Source of the DNA: Mucilaginibacter sp.
GTDB taxonomy: Bacteria; Bacteroidota; Bacteroidia; Sphingobacteriales; Sphingobacteriaceae
Length of the DNA: 38,301 nucleotides
Direction: 5' to 3'
NCBI GenBank assembly: GCA_031292485.1
Contig: JARLHA010000030.1
Location: forward strand, 1 to 38,301
The position numbers and the translations under genes are program-made. Of this stretch, positions 1-7,707 are shown one piece after another. Under the pieces are notes generated by a model that had not been told where the DNA came from, did no database searches, and was given only the letters and a program-made list of their open reading frames with translations. Each line of letters starts with the position of its first letter. Position 1 is the first letter of the stretch.

Positions 1-119
1 ATGAAAGTTAATAAAACATGGCTGCGCTTTGATAAATCATTTTTAAAATATAACTTTATGTAACCTATTGTATCTCTTTCAAGAACGTTTACCCGCTAAA
101 CGGCTATATTTTCATCATA

Positions 120-143
120 GGAGACGCGATGCTTCGCGTCTCC
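120..143. repeat. Near-perfect GC-rich palindrome (REP-like)
   Basis: Two 10-nt arms, GGAGACGCGA and TCGCGTCTCC, flank a TGCT loop and would form a strong hairpin. It sits about 70 nt upstream of the hicB-like start. Palindromes of this GAGACGCRA...TYGCGTCTC type occur as dispersed intergenic repeats in many bacterial genomes. That is recollection, and no second copy is in this window. No T-run follows, so it is not a classical terminator. Confidence 0.6.
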
Positions 144-212
144 CGCATGCAAATAAAAACGCGATTGCATTTAGTCAAAATCGCATTTCAGAAAACTTCT
201 AAAAGTGTTGTG

Positions 213-425
213 ATGAAAAATAAATATCAAATAATCCTTTATTGGAGTGATGAAGATGATGCTGTGATTGCTGAGGTTCCCGAACTTGCAGGATGTATGG
301 CTGATGGTGCAAATTATAGTGAGGCTATAGTCAATGTAGAGACTGTTATTGAACAGTGGATTCAAACCGCAAAAGATTTGGGACGGGAAATTCCTTTACC
401 AAAAGGAAAATTAATGTACGCTTAA
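213..425 (+). CDS. HicB-like antitoxin domain protein, orphan
   Basis: This 70-residue protein has the compact HicB fold pattern: an N-terminal strand KNKYQIILYWSDEDDAVIAE, the motif VPELAGCMADG, and a helix SEAIVNVETVIEQWIQTA. HicB proteins normally neutralise the HicA mRNA-interferase toxin encoded just upstream. Here the 212 nt upstream hold no HicA, only a palindrome and non-coding DNA, so the gene looks orphaned or domesticated. There is no C-terminal helix-turn-helix, so it is the short HicB form. I chose ATG 213 because the in-frame extension back to 129 reads through the palindrome into basic, family-unlike residues. The stop overlaps a 12-nt palindrome GCTTAATTAAGC (420-431), and the next gene is convergent. 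Confidence 0.75.
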   Translation: MKNKYQIILYWSDEDDAVIAEVPELAGCMADGANYSEAIVNVETVIEQWIQTAKDLGREIPLPKGKLMYA

Positions 426-439
426 TTAAGCCTCCAAAA

Positions 440-1294
440 TCAACAAAACACCTTCCCCGAATAATCCATCGCTTCCTGTAATTTGTCAAAATTAAGCTCC
501 AGGTCTTCGTTTTGAGATTTAAGGTATCCAATTAAGTTTTCGGTTGCGATATTGCCTGTAAGCTCGTCTTTGGCCATCGGGCAGCCGCCGTAGCCTTTGA
601 GCGCAGTATCAAATAAGCGGCAGCCGTTTTGATAAGCAGCTTCAATCTTTTCTTTCCAGGTGTCAGGTGTGGAATGCAGGTGCATCCCGAACTGTATATT
701 AGTAAACCCATTCAGGCTTTTCATTATTTCAGCAATTTGCAGCGGTGTGGCAATCCCGATTGTGTCAGCAGCATAAATGTGCTCAATACCTAACGCAACC
801 ATCTTTTCTGCCCAGTTTAGCAGGATTTCAATACTCCAGTCGTCCCCGTAGGGGTTTCCAAAACCCATAGATAAATAGATGCGCAGTTTTTTATTCGCTT
901 TGCCGCATAGTTGCTGTATGTTTTGTACAGTATCAAAAGCCGTATCAATTCCTGAATTGGCATTCCGCTGCTGAAAGGTTTCGGATATAGAAAATGGGAA
1001 GCCCAAATAGGTTATTTCGGGATGCTGTGCAGCTTCTTCCGCACCGCGATAGTTGGCAACTATTGCAAGCAATTTTGATTTTGTATGGCTCAAATCAAGC
1101 TTTTTTAATACTTCGGCGGTGTCCTGCATCTGGGGGATAGCCTTAGCCGAAACAAAACTTCCGAAATCAATCGTATCAAACCCCACCTGCAGCAGCAAAT
1201 TGATGTAAGCGGCCTTTATTTCGGTTGGAATGAATTGGTGAATACCCTGCATTGCATCACGCGAGCATTCTGTCAACTGTATTTTCGGGAGCAT
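440..1294 (-). CDS. mvaB: Hydroxymethylglutaryl-CoA lyase
   Basis: The 284-residue protein is a DRE-TIM/HMGL-like barrel. It should cleave 3-hydroxy-3-methylglutaryl-CoA to acetyl-CoA and acetoacetate in the cytoplasm, the last step of leucine breakdown. Visible signatures are the start motif TECSRDAMQ (the family's RDGLQ), DFGSFVSAKAIPQMQD, the divalent-metal ligands in MHLHST, and the catalytic-cysteine loop GYGGCPMAKDELTGNIATE near the C-terminus. Length is close to the roughly 300-residue family norm. It lies 17 nt downstream of a secreted hypothetical gene on the same strand, so the two are probably cotranscribed. AM replacing GL in the first motif is mildly divergent. A related acyl-CoA lyase acting on another substrate is the main alternative. 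Confidence 0.88.
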   Translation of the reverse strand: MLPKIQLTECSRDAMQGIHQFIPTEIKAAYINLLLQVGFDTIDFGSFVSAKAIPQMQDTAEVLKKLDLSHTKSKLLAIVANYRGAEEAAQHPEITYLGFPFSISETFQQRNANSGIDTAFDTVQNIQQLCGKANKKLRIYLSMGFGNPYGDDWSIEILLNWAEKMVALGIEHIYAADTIGIATPLQIAEIMKSLNGFTNIQFGMHLHSTPDTWKEKIEAAYQNGCRLFDTALKGYGGCPMAKDELTGNIATENLIGYLKSQNEDLELNFDKLQEAMDYSGKVFC

Positions 1295-1311
1295 TTAATT
1301 GAATATCGAAA

Positions 1312-1908
1312 TTAAAATTTTGAATATATCGAGGGCTTTTGTTCAATCCCGTCATACAATTCTCCGGTAAGCGTATTTAAATATTTTTCGAAGGAATCTA
1401 TCAGTTTTCGGGCATCCTTTGCTATCCTTCTTGAATTGGTATTGGTAGCTTTCAGGTACACGTCATACAATGTTTCTCTTTTATTACCGTTCCCGTCCGG
1501 CCGAAAAAACACCACGTTATTAATGGTGTACCTGTAACTGCCATTTTTAAGGTCGAGGATCATTGAAAATTGAACAGTGTAGGGATTCAAAACATCATCA
1601 TCATCGCCGACATAAACTTCATTTACGTTCAGGTCCTGGGTAGTAAAGTAGATCATTTTTCCTTCTTCCTGGTAGCCATAGTTTTGCTGGAAGTTTTTTG
1701 CCGCCATAAACTGTACCGCCCGTACGTACATCAAACCTTCAGGAAGGCTGTCAACTTTTACCTTCCCCTGGTAAAAGGCATAGATGCCCTCAATGGTCAA
1801 TTTAACAGAATCGGGATTAACTGAGGTATAGTTGTTAATACTGCTTTTAGCGGCAAAGGACTCAAATGAGATGAATGCAAATGCAAAACATAAAATCAAT
1901 GCTTTCAT
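1312..1908 (-). CDS. Secreted hypothetical protein, possibly DUF4468-like
   Basis: The 198-residue protein starts with a clear Sec signal peptide (MKALILCFAFAFISFESFAAKS, cleavage likely after SFA). The mature part has alternating strands: a segment with VRAVQFMAAKNFQQNYGYQEEGKMIYF, an acidic turn VGDDDDV, then VQFSMILDLKNGSYRYTINNVVFF and a final amphipathic helix RRIAKDARKLIDSFEKYLNTL. The order (helix ending in a KNF motif, a strand, then a K-D/N-G-x-Y-R-Y strand pair) resembles DUF4468 proteins with a TBP-like fold, common in Bacteroidota. I make that match from memory only. It should be periplasmic. It lies directly upstream of the HMG-CoA lyase gene. Function is unknown. Confidence 0.7.
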   Translation of the reverse strand: MKALILCFAFAFISFESFAAKSSINNYTSVNPDSVKLTIEGIYAFYQGKVKVDSLPEGLMYVRAVQFMAAKNFQQNYGYQEEGKMIYFTTQDLNVNEVYVGDDDDVLNPYTVQFSMILDLKNGSYRYTINNVVFFRPDGNGNKRETLYDVYLKATNTNSRRIAKDARKLIDSFEKYLNTLTGELYDGIEQKPSIYSKF

Positions 1909-1930
1909 GGAATCGAAGATTATTAAGCGA

Positions 1931-1946
1931 ATATAACAGGTTATAT
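1931..1946. promoter_or_regulatory. Inverted repeat ATATAAC-AG-GTTATAT upstream of gene at 1908
   Basis: Two perfect 7-nt arms separated by AG lie 23-38 nt upstream of the ATG at 1908 on the minus strand, where an operator or core promoter would sit. Purely sequence-based; no regulator is identified. Confidence 0.35.
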
Positions 1947-2006
1947 GCTCAATGGCATTTATGTTTATTAAATATTACTAATAATAGCAAAAGCGGATAG
2001 GCTTTG

Positions 2007-3335
2007 TCAATTCGTTTTCGGCAAATGGCGCGTTTTCTCCTGCACGTCCTCCATCACATATGGCCTGATGATCAACCGGGTTCCTCCGTTATAATTAAGA
2101 TAACTGCCCACCCAGTTGATGAATACCACGATCTTGTTTCTAAAACCTAATAGCGAAATAAGGTGCACGAACATCCAGATCATCCAGGCAAAAAAGCCCT
2201 GGAATTTTAATTTACCGAGGTCGGCAACAGCTTTATTTCTGCCTATAGTGGCTAATGAGCCCTTATCTAAATATTTAAATGGTGCCGTTGGTTCATTATT
2301 GATCAATTGCATAATGGTTTTGGCCGTGTGGTTGCCCATTTGTATCGCCACCTGTGCTACACCGGGATGTCCCTTAGGCGTTTCATCCGTAATCATGGCG
2401 GCAACGTCGCCAATTGCGAAAATATTCGAAAAGCCGGCAACCCTGCAAACGCTGTCCGTCCTGATCCTGTTGCCCCGTTCAATTATATTTTTGTTTAATC
2501 CTTCCGGTACTACACCCATAACCCCTGCTGACCAGATGACGTTTTTAGTCCGGATGCTTCTGCCGTCTTCAAAATTTATTTCGTTGCCATCATAATTCTC
2601 CACTTTTACACCCGTGAGGACGTCAACGCCCATCCTGGTTAAAAAATCCTTGGCGCCTTTTGAGGCTTGTTCAGACATTGCGCCCAGTACCCTTGGTAAA
2701 AAATCAACAAGGTAAACGCTCATATGTTCTTTTTCCAATTCGGGATAATCGCAGGTAAGGATGTTATTGCGCAGTTCGGCAAGCGCTCCGGCAAGTTCAA
2801 CACCCGTCGGGCCGGCGCCAACCAGCACAAAATTAAGATAAGGCTCCCTTTCTGCCTTTGTGTTAAGCAAAACAGCTTCTTCAATATTTTGCAGGATCAG
2901 CGAGCGCAGGTTAAGCGCTTCGGGGATTGATTTCATCGGCATGGCAAAATGCTCAATATCTTTATTGCCGAAAAAATTGGTGGTAGAGCCTGTCGCTATA
3001 ACCAGGTAATCGTAAGGTAATTCGCCGATGGTGGTATCAATAGTATTTTTTTCAGGATTTACCTTAGTCACTTCAGCATTCCTGTACCGGAAGTTTTTTT
3101 GATCGGAAAAGTTTTTTCTTAATGAAAAAGCAATGGAGTCGGCCTCGAGGCTGCCTGTCGCTACCTGGTAAAGCAGTGGCTGAAAGGTGTGGTAATTATG
3201 TTTATCAATCATTAAAACATTCACCGGTTTATCTGATAGTTTTTTAGCGACTTGCAGGCCGCCAAAACCACCGCCTATGATAACCACCTTCGGAAACTTT
3301 GATCCGTCCTTTGTATTCATTTCTTTTTGTCCCAT
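2007..3335 (-). CDS. ndh: Type II NADH:quinone dehydrogenase (NDH-2)
   Basis: This FAD-dependent oxidoreductase passes electrons from NADH to menaquinone at the inner membrane without pumping protons. The N-terminal dinucleotide fold is VVIIGGGFGGLQVAK, followed by the FAD/quinone segment HNYHTFQPLLYQVATGSLE, ATGS, the second Rossmann motif VLVGAGPTGVELAGALAEL for NADH, and IFAIGDVA for FAD. The C-terminal 60 residues (FFAWMIWMFVHLISLLGFRNK) contain the hydrophobic membrane-anchoring segment typical of NDH-2. The open frame extends to 3473, but that extension overlaps secDF and crosses a terminator. I therefore start at ATG 3335 (442 aa); ATG 3320 (437 aa) is equally possible. A terminator ends 5 nt before this start, so expression may depend partly on readthrough from secDF. 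Confidence 0.92.
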   Translation of the reverse strand: MGQKEMNTKDGSKFPKVVIIGGGFGGLQVAKKLSDKPVNVLMIDKHNYHTFQPLLYQVATGSLEADSIAFSLRKNFSDQKNFRYRNAEVTKVNPEKNTIDTTIGELPYDYLVIATGSTTNFFGNKDIEHFAMPMKSIPEALNLRSLILQNIEEAVLLNTKAEREPYLNFVLVGAGPTGVELAGALAELRNNILTCDYPELEKEHMSVYLVDFLPRVLGAMSEQASKGAKDFLTRMGVDVLTGVKVENYDGNEINFEDGRSIRTKNVIWSAGVMGVVPEGLNKNIIERGNRIRTDSVCRVAGFSNIFAIGDVAAMITDETPKGHPGVAQVAIQMGNHTAKTIMQLINNEPTAPFKYLDKGSLATIGRNKAVADLGKLKFQGFFAWMIWMFVHLISLLGFRNKIVVFINWVGSYLNYNGGTRLIIRPYVMEDVQEKTRHLPKTN

Positions 3336-3340
3336 AGAAT

Positions 3341-3377
3341 AAAAACAAAAAAGGCCCCAAATGTTCTTTGGAGCCTT
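3341..3377 (-). terminator. Rho-independent terminator of secDF
   Basis: Read on the minus strand, AAGGCTCCAAA pairs with TTTGGGGCCTT (one G-U) around a 5-nt loop and is followed by TTTTGTTTTT. It lies 20-57 nt after the secDF stop and ends 5 nt before the NDH-2 start. Confidence 0.85.
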
Positions 3378-3397
3378 GATATAATTTTTGATTTTTT

Positions 3398-6382
3398 TTA
3401 CCTCAGGTCTTTCTTTCCGAAATCGATGATTACCGGTGTTGCTACGCAGATTGAAGAGTAGGTACCGAAACATACGCCTATCAACAAAGCGAAAGAGAAT
3501 CCCCGGATAACATCCCCACCGAAGATAAATAATACCAGTAATATCATTAACACAGTAAGCGCTGTAATAATAGTACGGCTTAAGGTATTGTTGATGGCAT
3601 CATTGATAACCGCTTTCGGGTCGTCAGTTTTGGCATGGTGCAGGTTAAGGAATTCGCGGATACGGTCAAATACAACCACCGTATCGTTGATAGAATAACC
3701 TATTACCGTTAATATCGCCGCTATAAAGGATTGATCGATATCAAGCGAGAATGGCAGCATATCTTTAAATATAGAGAAGAACGATAATACCATCAATGCA
3801 TCATGCGCGGTTGCCACCATGGCGCCCAAACTGAATTGCCATTTACGGAAACGGATAAATATGTAACCCGAAATGATAATGATGGCGAAGATTACCGTTA
3901 AAAGAGCTGATTTTTTGAGCCCGTTGGCGATCGTCGGCGCAACTTTTTGCCGACTCCTGATATTTGCCGATGTTATATGCGTTTGAGGTGTTGAATCCAG
4001 TGCTTTGATCACAGCTGTCTCAACTTTTGCATCCGCGCCCTCCGTATTATCATTGATGTCGTATTTGGTGGTAATGCTTATATCAGAACCAAAAGTTTTA
4101 ACTTCGTTACCAGAGCCAAAGGCTTTATCAATAATGGTACGAACCTGTTCAACATTTACACTTTTGTCATCAAATCTGATGACATAGGAATGGCCTCCCA
4201 CAAAATCAACTCCGTAGTTAAAGCCCCTGGTTACCATTGATCCTATTCCAAGTAAAATAAAAGAACCTGAAAAGATATAATATTTGAAACGGTTTTTTAC
4301 GAAGGCGTAATGTGCATTTTTAAAGGTATGTGAGCTCCACGGATTGGAGAATTTAATATCCCAGCCTTTGTCGATCATGTATTCGAGGATGAGCCTTGAA
4401 ATCAGTAACGAACAGAACAATGAAGTAATGATACCGATCATTAAAGTAATCGCGAATCCCTGGATAGTCCCTGTTCCGAACACATAAAGGATTAAACCGG
4501 TAAGGAAGGTACTGATGTTTGAATCGAGGATAGACGATAAAGCGTGTTTAAAACCATCAGAAACGGCTATCCTGAGCGATTTGCCCAGCGCCAGTTCCTC
4601 CCGGACACGCTCATAGATCAGTACGTTGGCATCCACCGATAAACCAAAGGTTAGCACGATACCCGCTACGCCCGGCATAGTTAACGTTGCACCAAGGCTG
4701 GTTAACACCCCCATCAGGAAGAAGATGTTGATCAATACAGCAACAACAGATACGGTACCTGCACGGTTGTAGTAAGCGATCATAAATACCATTACTACCA
4801 GTAAACCTACAAGGTTTGATAATAAACCAGCGTTAATAGCCTGTTGACCTAATGATGGGCCGACAACATCTTCAGCAACAATATGGGCCGGTGCAGGTAA
4901 GCGTCCAGCTTTTAAAACATTGGCCAAATCGCCTGCTTCTTCGGTCGTAAAGTTACCAGAGATGGATGAAACACCGCCGGGGATAGGGTTATCTACACGG
5001 GGTGCAGAGTAAACGTTATCGTCTAATACGATGGCTATCGACTGGTGATTATTCGGATCTTTACATGCTTCAGTGGTTATTTCATTCCATTTTTCGGCAC
5101 CGTCAGAGTTCATGATCATCCGTACTTCAGGACTGCCTTTCTGGTCAACATCCTTATAGGCATCGGTAATTACCTCGCCGGTAAGTGAAGCGGTGTTATT
5201 TGCGCCAACCAATTTTACAGCATACAATTCAAACGTTTTGGTTTTAGCAATTGGCTTTACACCCCAAAGGAATTTCATGCTTGACGGTATAGCAGATCGT
5301 ACAGCCGGGCTACGTAAGTATTGGTCAACTTTCAGGGTATCCTTTACATCAGCATGGCCAACAACAGGTCCGGGTGCAATCTCAGTCTGCCCGTTTTGGC
5401 CCTGGTACATCATTGGCTTTAAAACATCGAACAATGGATATTGGTCGTTGCCTTTGGCTTTGCTGCTTAATGAAGAGGTGTCTTTTCCGCTTTTCTGTAC
5501 TTTATTCAACAAAGCCAAAGCGCCTTTGGTCGTATCTGTTTTTGCAGCTGCTGTCTTTTTTGATGTATCCGGCTTAACGGCAGCAATAGTTTTTGCAGTA
5601 TCTTTTTTTGCTGCTTTATTTTCAGCAGCGATGATGCCGTTTAAATTTGAAAGTAAGGGCGTAACCTGGCTGTTATCATAAGTTTGATAGAACTCCATTT
5701 TGGCAGTGCCCGACAAAAGCTTGCGAACGCGTTCAGGATCCTTAACGCCTGGTAATTCAATTAAAATACGGTCGGCGCCGGTAAGCTGTATGTTAGCATT
5801 AGTAACTCCGAACTGGTCAACACGGGTTTGCAGGATAGTAAATTCTTGCTTAACAGAGGATGTTGCGTTGTCTTTCAAAAAAGTTTCAACTTCACTGTTG
5901 GTTGCATTAAACTTAATACGGTCCTGATTGTCTTTGGTTGAAAAGATGGTGGCCAGTTTACCTCCGGGGTTCAGCTTTTCATAGTCATTTACAAAAAGTG
6001 TGATGTAATCCGTCTGGCTGCTGATAATATCCTTATTGGCCTGCGCAATTGCCTGGTTGAAATAAACATCGGTATTATTGTTCGATAATTTTTTAACCAG
6101 CTCGTCCAGCGAGATCTGCATGGTAACACTCATCCCCCCCTCAAGGTCCAATCCTAAGGCAAGTGCCCGTTGGCTAACGTATTGATAATCGTGTTTTAAT
6201 ATCGGATATACCGGTTGCGTTGCGATAGAATCAAGATAAGCCTTTTCTTTTGTAGTATCACCCTTGGCATATACCTTTGCGTCATCCTTAACTTTATTGG
6301 CTACCCAAGTAAATGAAAGCTGGTATAAGCACACGATAGCCAGCAATATGGCGAAAAATTTAACAACCCCTTTACCTTGCAT
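3398..6382 (-). CDS. secDF: Protein translocase subunit SecDF (fused)
   Basis: The 994-residue RND-type protein joins SecD and SecF, the accessory motor that uses proton motive force to pull preproteins through SecYEG. It has one N-terminal membrane segment, then GLDLEGGMSVTMQI, the periplasmic P1 domain, and a membrane bundle with VLTFGLSVDANVLIYERVREE holding the proton-path Asp. The SecF half starts near residue 690, with YSINDTVVVFDRIREF near the end. Fused SecDF is usual in Bacteroidota. Residues about 250-310 form a low-complexity Lys/Thr/Ala/Asp-rich insertion with KPDTSKK and KTDTTKG repeats inside SecD. It is transcribed alone or after folA, with a 260-nt repeat-bearing gap upstream and a terminator downstream. 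Confidence 0.97.
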   Translation of the reverse strand: MQGKGVVKFFAILLAIVCLYQLSFTWVANKVKDDAKVYAKGDTTKEKAYLDSIATQPVYPILKHDYQYVSQRALALGLDLEGGMSVTMQISLDELVKKLSNNNTDVYFNQAIAQANKDIISSQTDYITLFVNDYEKLNPGGKLATIFSTKDNQDRIKFNATNSEVETFLKDNATSSVKQEFTILQTRVDQFGVTNANIQLTGADRILIELPGVKDPERVRKLLSGTAKMEFYQTYDNSQVTPLLSNLNGIIAAENKAAKKDTAKTIAAVKPDTSKKTAAAKTDTTKGALALLNKVQKSGKDTSSLSSKAKGNDQYPLFDVLKPMMYQGQNGQTEIAPGPVVGHADVKDTLKVDQYLRSPAVRSAIPSSMKFLWGVKPIAKTKTFELYAVKLVGANNTASLTGEVITDAYKDVDQKGSPEVRMIMNSDGAEKWNEITTEACKDPNNHQSIAIVLDDNVYSAPRVDNPIPGGVSSISGNFTTEEAGDLANVLKAGRLPAPAHIVAEDVVGPSLGQQAINAGLLSNLVGLLVVMVFMIAYYNRAGTVSVVAVLINIFFLMGVLTSLGATLTMPGVAGIVLTFGLSVDANVLIYERVREELALGKSLRIAVSDGFKHALSSILDSNISTFLTGLILYVFGTGTIQGFAITLMIGIITSLFCSLLISRLILEYMIDKGWDIKFSNPWSSHTFKNAHYAFVKNRFKYYIFSGSFILLGIGSMVTRGFNYGVDFVGGHSYVIRFDDKSVNVEQVRTIIDKAFGSGNEVKTFGSDISITTKYDINDNTEGADAKVETAVIKALDSTPQTHITSANIRSRQKVAPTIANGLKKSALLTVIFAIIIISGYIFIRFRKWQFSLGAMVATAHDALMVLSFFSIFKDMLPFSLDIDQSFIAAILTVIGYSINDTVVVFDRIREFLNLHHAKTDDPKAVINDAINNTLSRTIITALTVLMILLVLFIFGGDVIRGFSFALLIGVCFGTYSSICVATPVIIDFGKKDLR

Positions 6383-6490
6383 TTTGAATCAAAATATGTA
6401 ATTAATTAGTTTATAAGCCTTTTAAATAAGACGGCAAATCTAATAAAAATATGTAAGCATGAAATTTTTAATTGAAATAAGTGGGGAGCT

Positions 6491-6645
6491 GAAAGTTGAA
6501 AGGCGAAAGGCGAAAGCTTTTTTCTGTAAGTAATTGTATTTCAGTGCAAAAATAAATGTTTATCAACCCTCTCATCTTTTCCTGCAGCGGAATCAAACAT
6601 TAGTCAATGCATTGTTTTACCTTTAGCCTTTCACCTTTCCCTTTA
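6491..6645. repeat. Inverted AAAGG-word arrays between folA and secDF
   Basis: On the plus strand 6491-6516 carries GAAAGTTGAAAGGCGAAAGG followed by CGAAAG. On the minus strand the folA stop (6645-6643) runs straight into AGGGAAAGGTGAAAGGCTAA. The two arrays are inverted copies of an AAAGGYRAAAGG word separated by about 100 nt. They could pair as an imperfect long stem in the transcript after folA. The gap between them holds no gene that I can see. Confidence 0.65.
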
Positions 6646-7122
6646 TCGTTCAAGTGTGATAAACGAGTAGGGTAACTGATTTTTCTCGTCGGGCTGATGA
6701 TCTTCGCGGAAAACTTCCCGCCATTCGGTATTATTTATTTCGGGGAAAAAGCTGTCGCCTTCAAATTCCTTGTGAACAATGGTAAGGTATATCCGGTCGG
6801 TTAAGTGTATCGACTGTTTGTAGATCTCGGCGCCGCCAACAATAAATACCTCATCTTCGTCAGCGCACAACGCCAGGGCAGCCTCAATGGAATTTACCAC
6901 TTCGCAACCCTCAATCGAAATTGCCTGCCGGGTAATGATAATATTCCGGCGCCTGGGCAGTGGTTTTCCAACCGACTCGTAGGTTTTCCTGCCCATGATT
7001 ACAGTATGCCCGCTGGTGATCTCCTTAAAGTGCTTTAAATCATTCGGCAGGTGCCAAAGCAATTTATTGTCTTTACCGATAACATGGTTTTCGGAAATAG
7101 CGACGACGATTGTTACTGTCAT
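6643..7122 (-). CDS. folA: Dihydrofolate reductase
   Basis: The 159-residue enzyme reduces dihydrofolate to tetrahydrofolate with NADPH, regenerating the cofactor that ThyA consumes. Family motifs are in order: VVAISENHVIGKDNKLLWHLPNDLKHFK with the catalytic acid in PND, the NADPH site TVIMGRKTYESVGKPLPRRRNIIITR, and EVFIVGGAEIYK. Length is typical of bacterial FolA. The ATG at 7122 overlaps the doc stop by 4 nt (ATGA), implying translational coupling to the toxin gene, so I reject the in-frame start at 7152. An AAAGG word array begins at the stop codon. This gene closes the thyA-antitoxin-doc-folA operon. Confidence 0.97.
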   Translation of the reverse strand: MTVTIVVAISENHVIGKDNKLLWHLPNDLKHFKEITSGHTVIMGRKTYESVGKPLPRRRNIIITRQAISIEGCEVVNSIEAALALCADEDEVFIVGGAEIYKQSIHLTDRIYLTIVHKEFEGDSFFPEINNTEWREVFREDHQPDEKNQLPYSFITLER

Positions 7123-7499
7123 TTGTTTATGGTAGTGTTTGATACAAGCCAAAGTTTAATCTCATCAAATCTTAATTCCCCTGTGCTGGCTTTAATTACC
7201 ATTTGATATTTTTCGGATTGATTTGCTGTTAAAAGAATTCCATTTTGAAAAAGAAGCAATTTCATCAACACATAAGCCGTGCGTTTATTTCCATCAATAA
7301 ATGGATGGTTAATCAAGATGCTTTCCAATATCGCTGATGCTTTGTCGAAAGGAGTTGGATATAAATCGATACTGTCAAATGTGGCAAAAGGGCGATTTAA
7401 TGCAGCGTCCAATAAACCCATATCACGAATGCCTTTGCTGCCACCTAACTTATTGATCAAATCATCATGAATAAAAATTGCTTTCCTGATTTCTATCAT
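7119..7499 (-). CDS. doc: Doc/Fic-family toxin (death on curing)
   Basis: The 126-residue Fic-fold protein carries HPFIDGNKRTA, the Doc variant (HxFxDxNKRT) of the Fic motif. In phage P1 Doc that motif makes the enzyme a kinase that phosphorylates elongation factor Tu, rather than an AMP transferase, so the same activity is inferred here. The N-terminal flap contains GSKGIRDMGLLDAALNRPFATF, the conserved target-docking region of Doc proteins. All core residues (His, Asp, Asn, Lys, Arg) are intact, so it looks active. Its start overlaps the upstream antitoxin stop by ATGA, and its own stop overlaps folA by ATGA. The short upstream gene is its likely antitoxin. Confidence 0.9.
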   Translation of the reverse strand: MIEIRKAIFIHDDLINKLGGSKGIRDMGLLDAALNRPFATFDSIDLYPTPFDKASAILESILINHPFIDGNKRTAYVLMKLLLFQNGILLTANQSEKYQMVIKASTGELRFDEIKLWLVSNTTINK

Positions 7500-7684
7500 T
7501 GAGCAAGTTTTTCAAGTAACTCTCTATCCTCAATTAAAGTTTGTTTCATGAATTTTGCTAACTCAATATCTTTGGATGAATGTTTTTGCAATTCCTTTGC
7601 GTAATTCAAAAAATCTGTCAGCACCTCTTCCGGCACCTGATCCAATACTTTTTGTATTTCGGTTTTTAATTGTATCGATGTCAT
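7496..7684 (-). CDS. Probable antitoxin of the Doc module (DUF2281-like)
   Basis: This 62-residue, almost all-helical protein has a first half (QLKTEIQKVLDQVPEEVLTDFLNYAKELQ) that resembles the DUF2281 helix pair seen in small antitoxin-like proteins. The charged C-terminal half (ELAKFMKQTLIEDRELLEKLAQ) suits a helix that occludes a Fic active site, as Phd does for Doc. Partner assignment rests on the 4-nt ATGA overlap with doc. No Phd-type DNA-binding region is evident, so autorepression is doubtful. ATG 7684 is preferred over an in-frame TTG at 7690. It begins 23 nt after the thyA stop, so thyA and the module should share a transcript. Confidence 0.75.
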   Translation of the reverse strand: MTSIQLKTEIQKVLDQVPEEVLTDFLNYAKELQKHSSKDIELAKFMKQTLIEDRELLEKLAQ

Positions 7685-7707
7685 ACACAAATTTACTTAA
7701 AAAGTAA

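Noticed and set aside
1..63. Open 20-codon frame from the first base ending TAA at 63
   Set aside because: Too short and without any family pattern. It could be the tail of a gene outside the window, but nothing supports that.
129..212. Upstream extension of the hicB-like frame
   Set aside because: It reads through the palindrome and gives a basic leader unlike HicB; ATG 213 fits the family.
3336..3473. 46-residue N-terminal extension of NDH-2
   Set aside because: It overlaps the secDF end and crosses a terminator. The Rossmann motif fits a start at 3335 or 3320.
5193..5681. 162-codon plus-strand frame
   Set aside because: Antisense shadow of secDF, lying over the low-complexity insert; no motifs.
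7119..7499. AMPylating Fic enzyme instead of Doc
   Set aside because: The motif is HPFIDGNKRT (Doc-type NKR), not HPFxxGNGR as in AMP-transferring Fic proteins.
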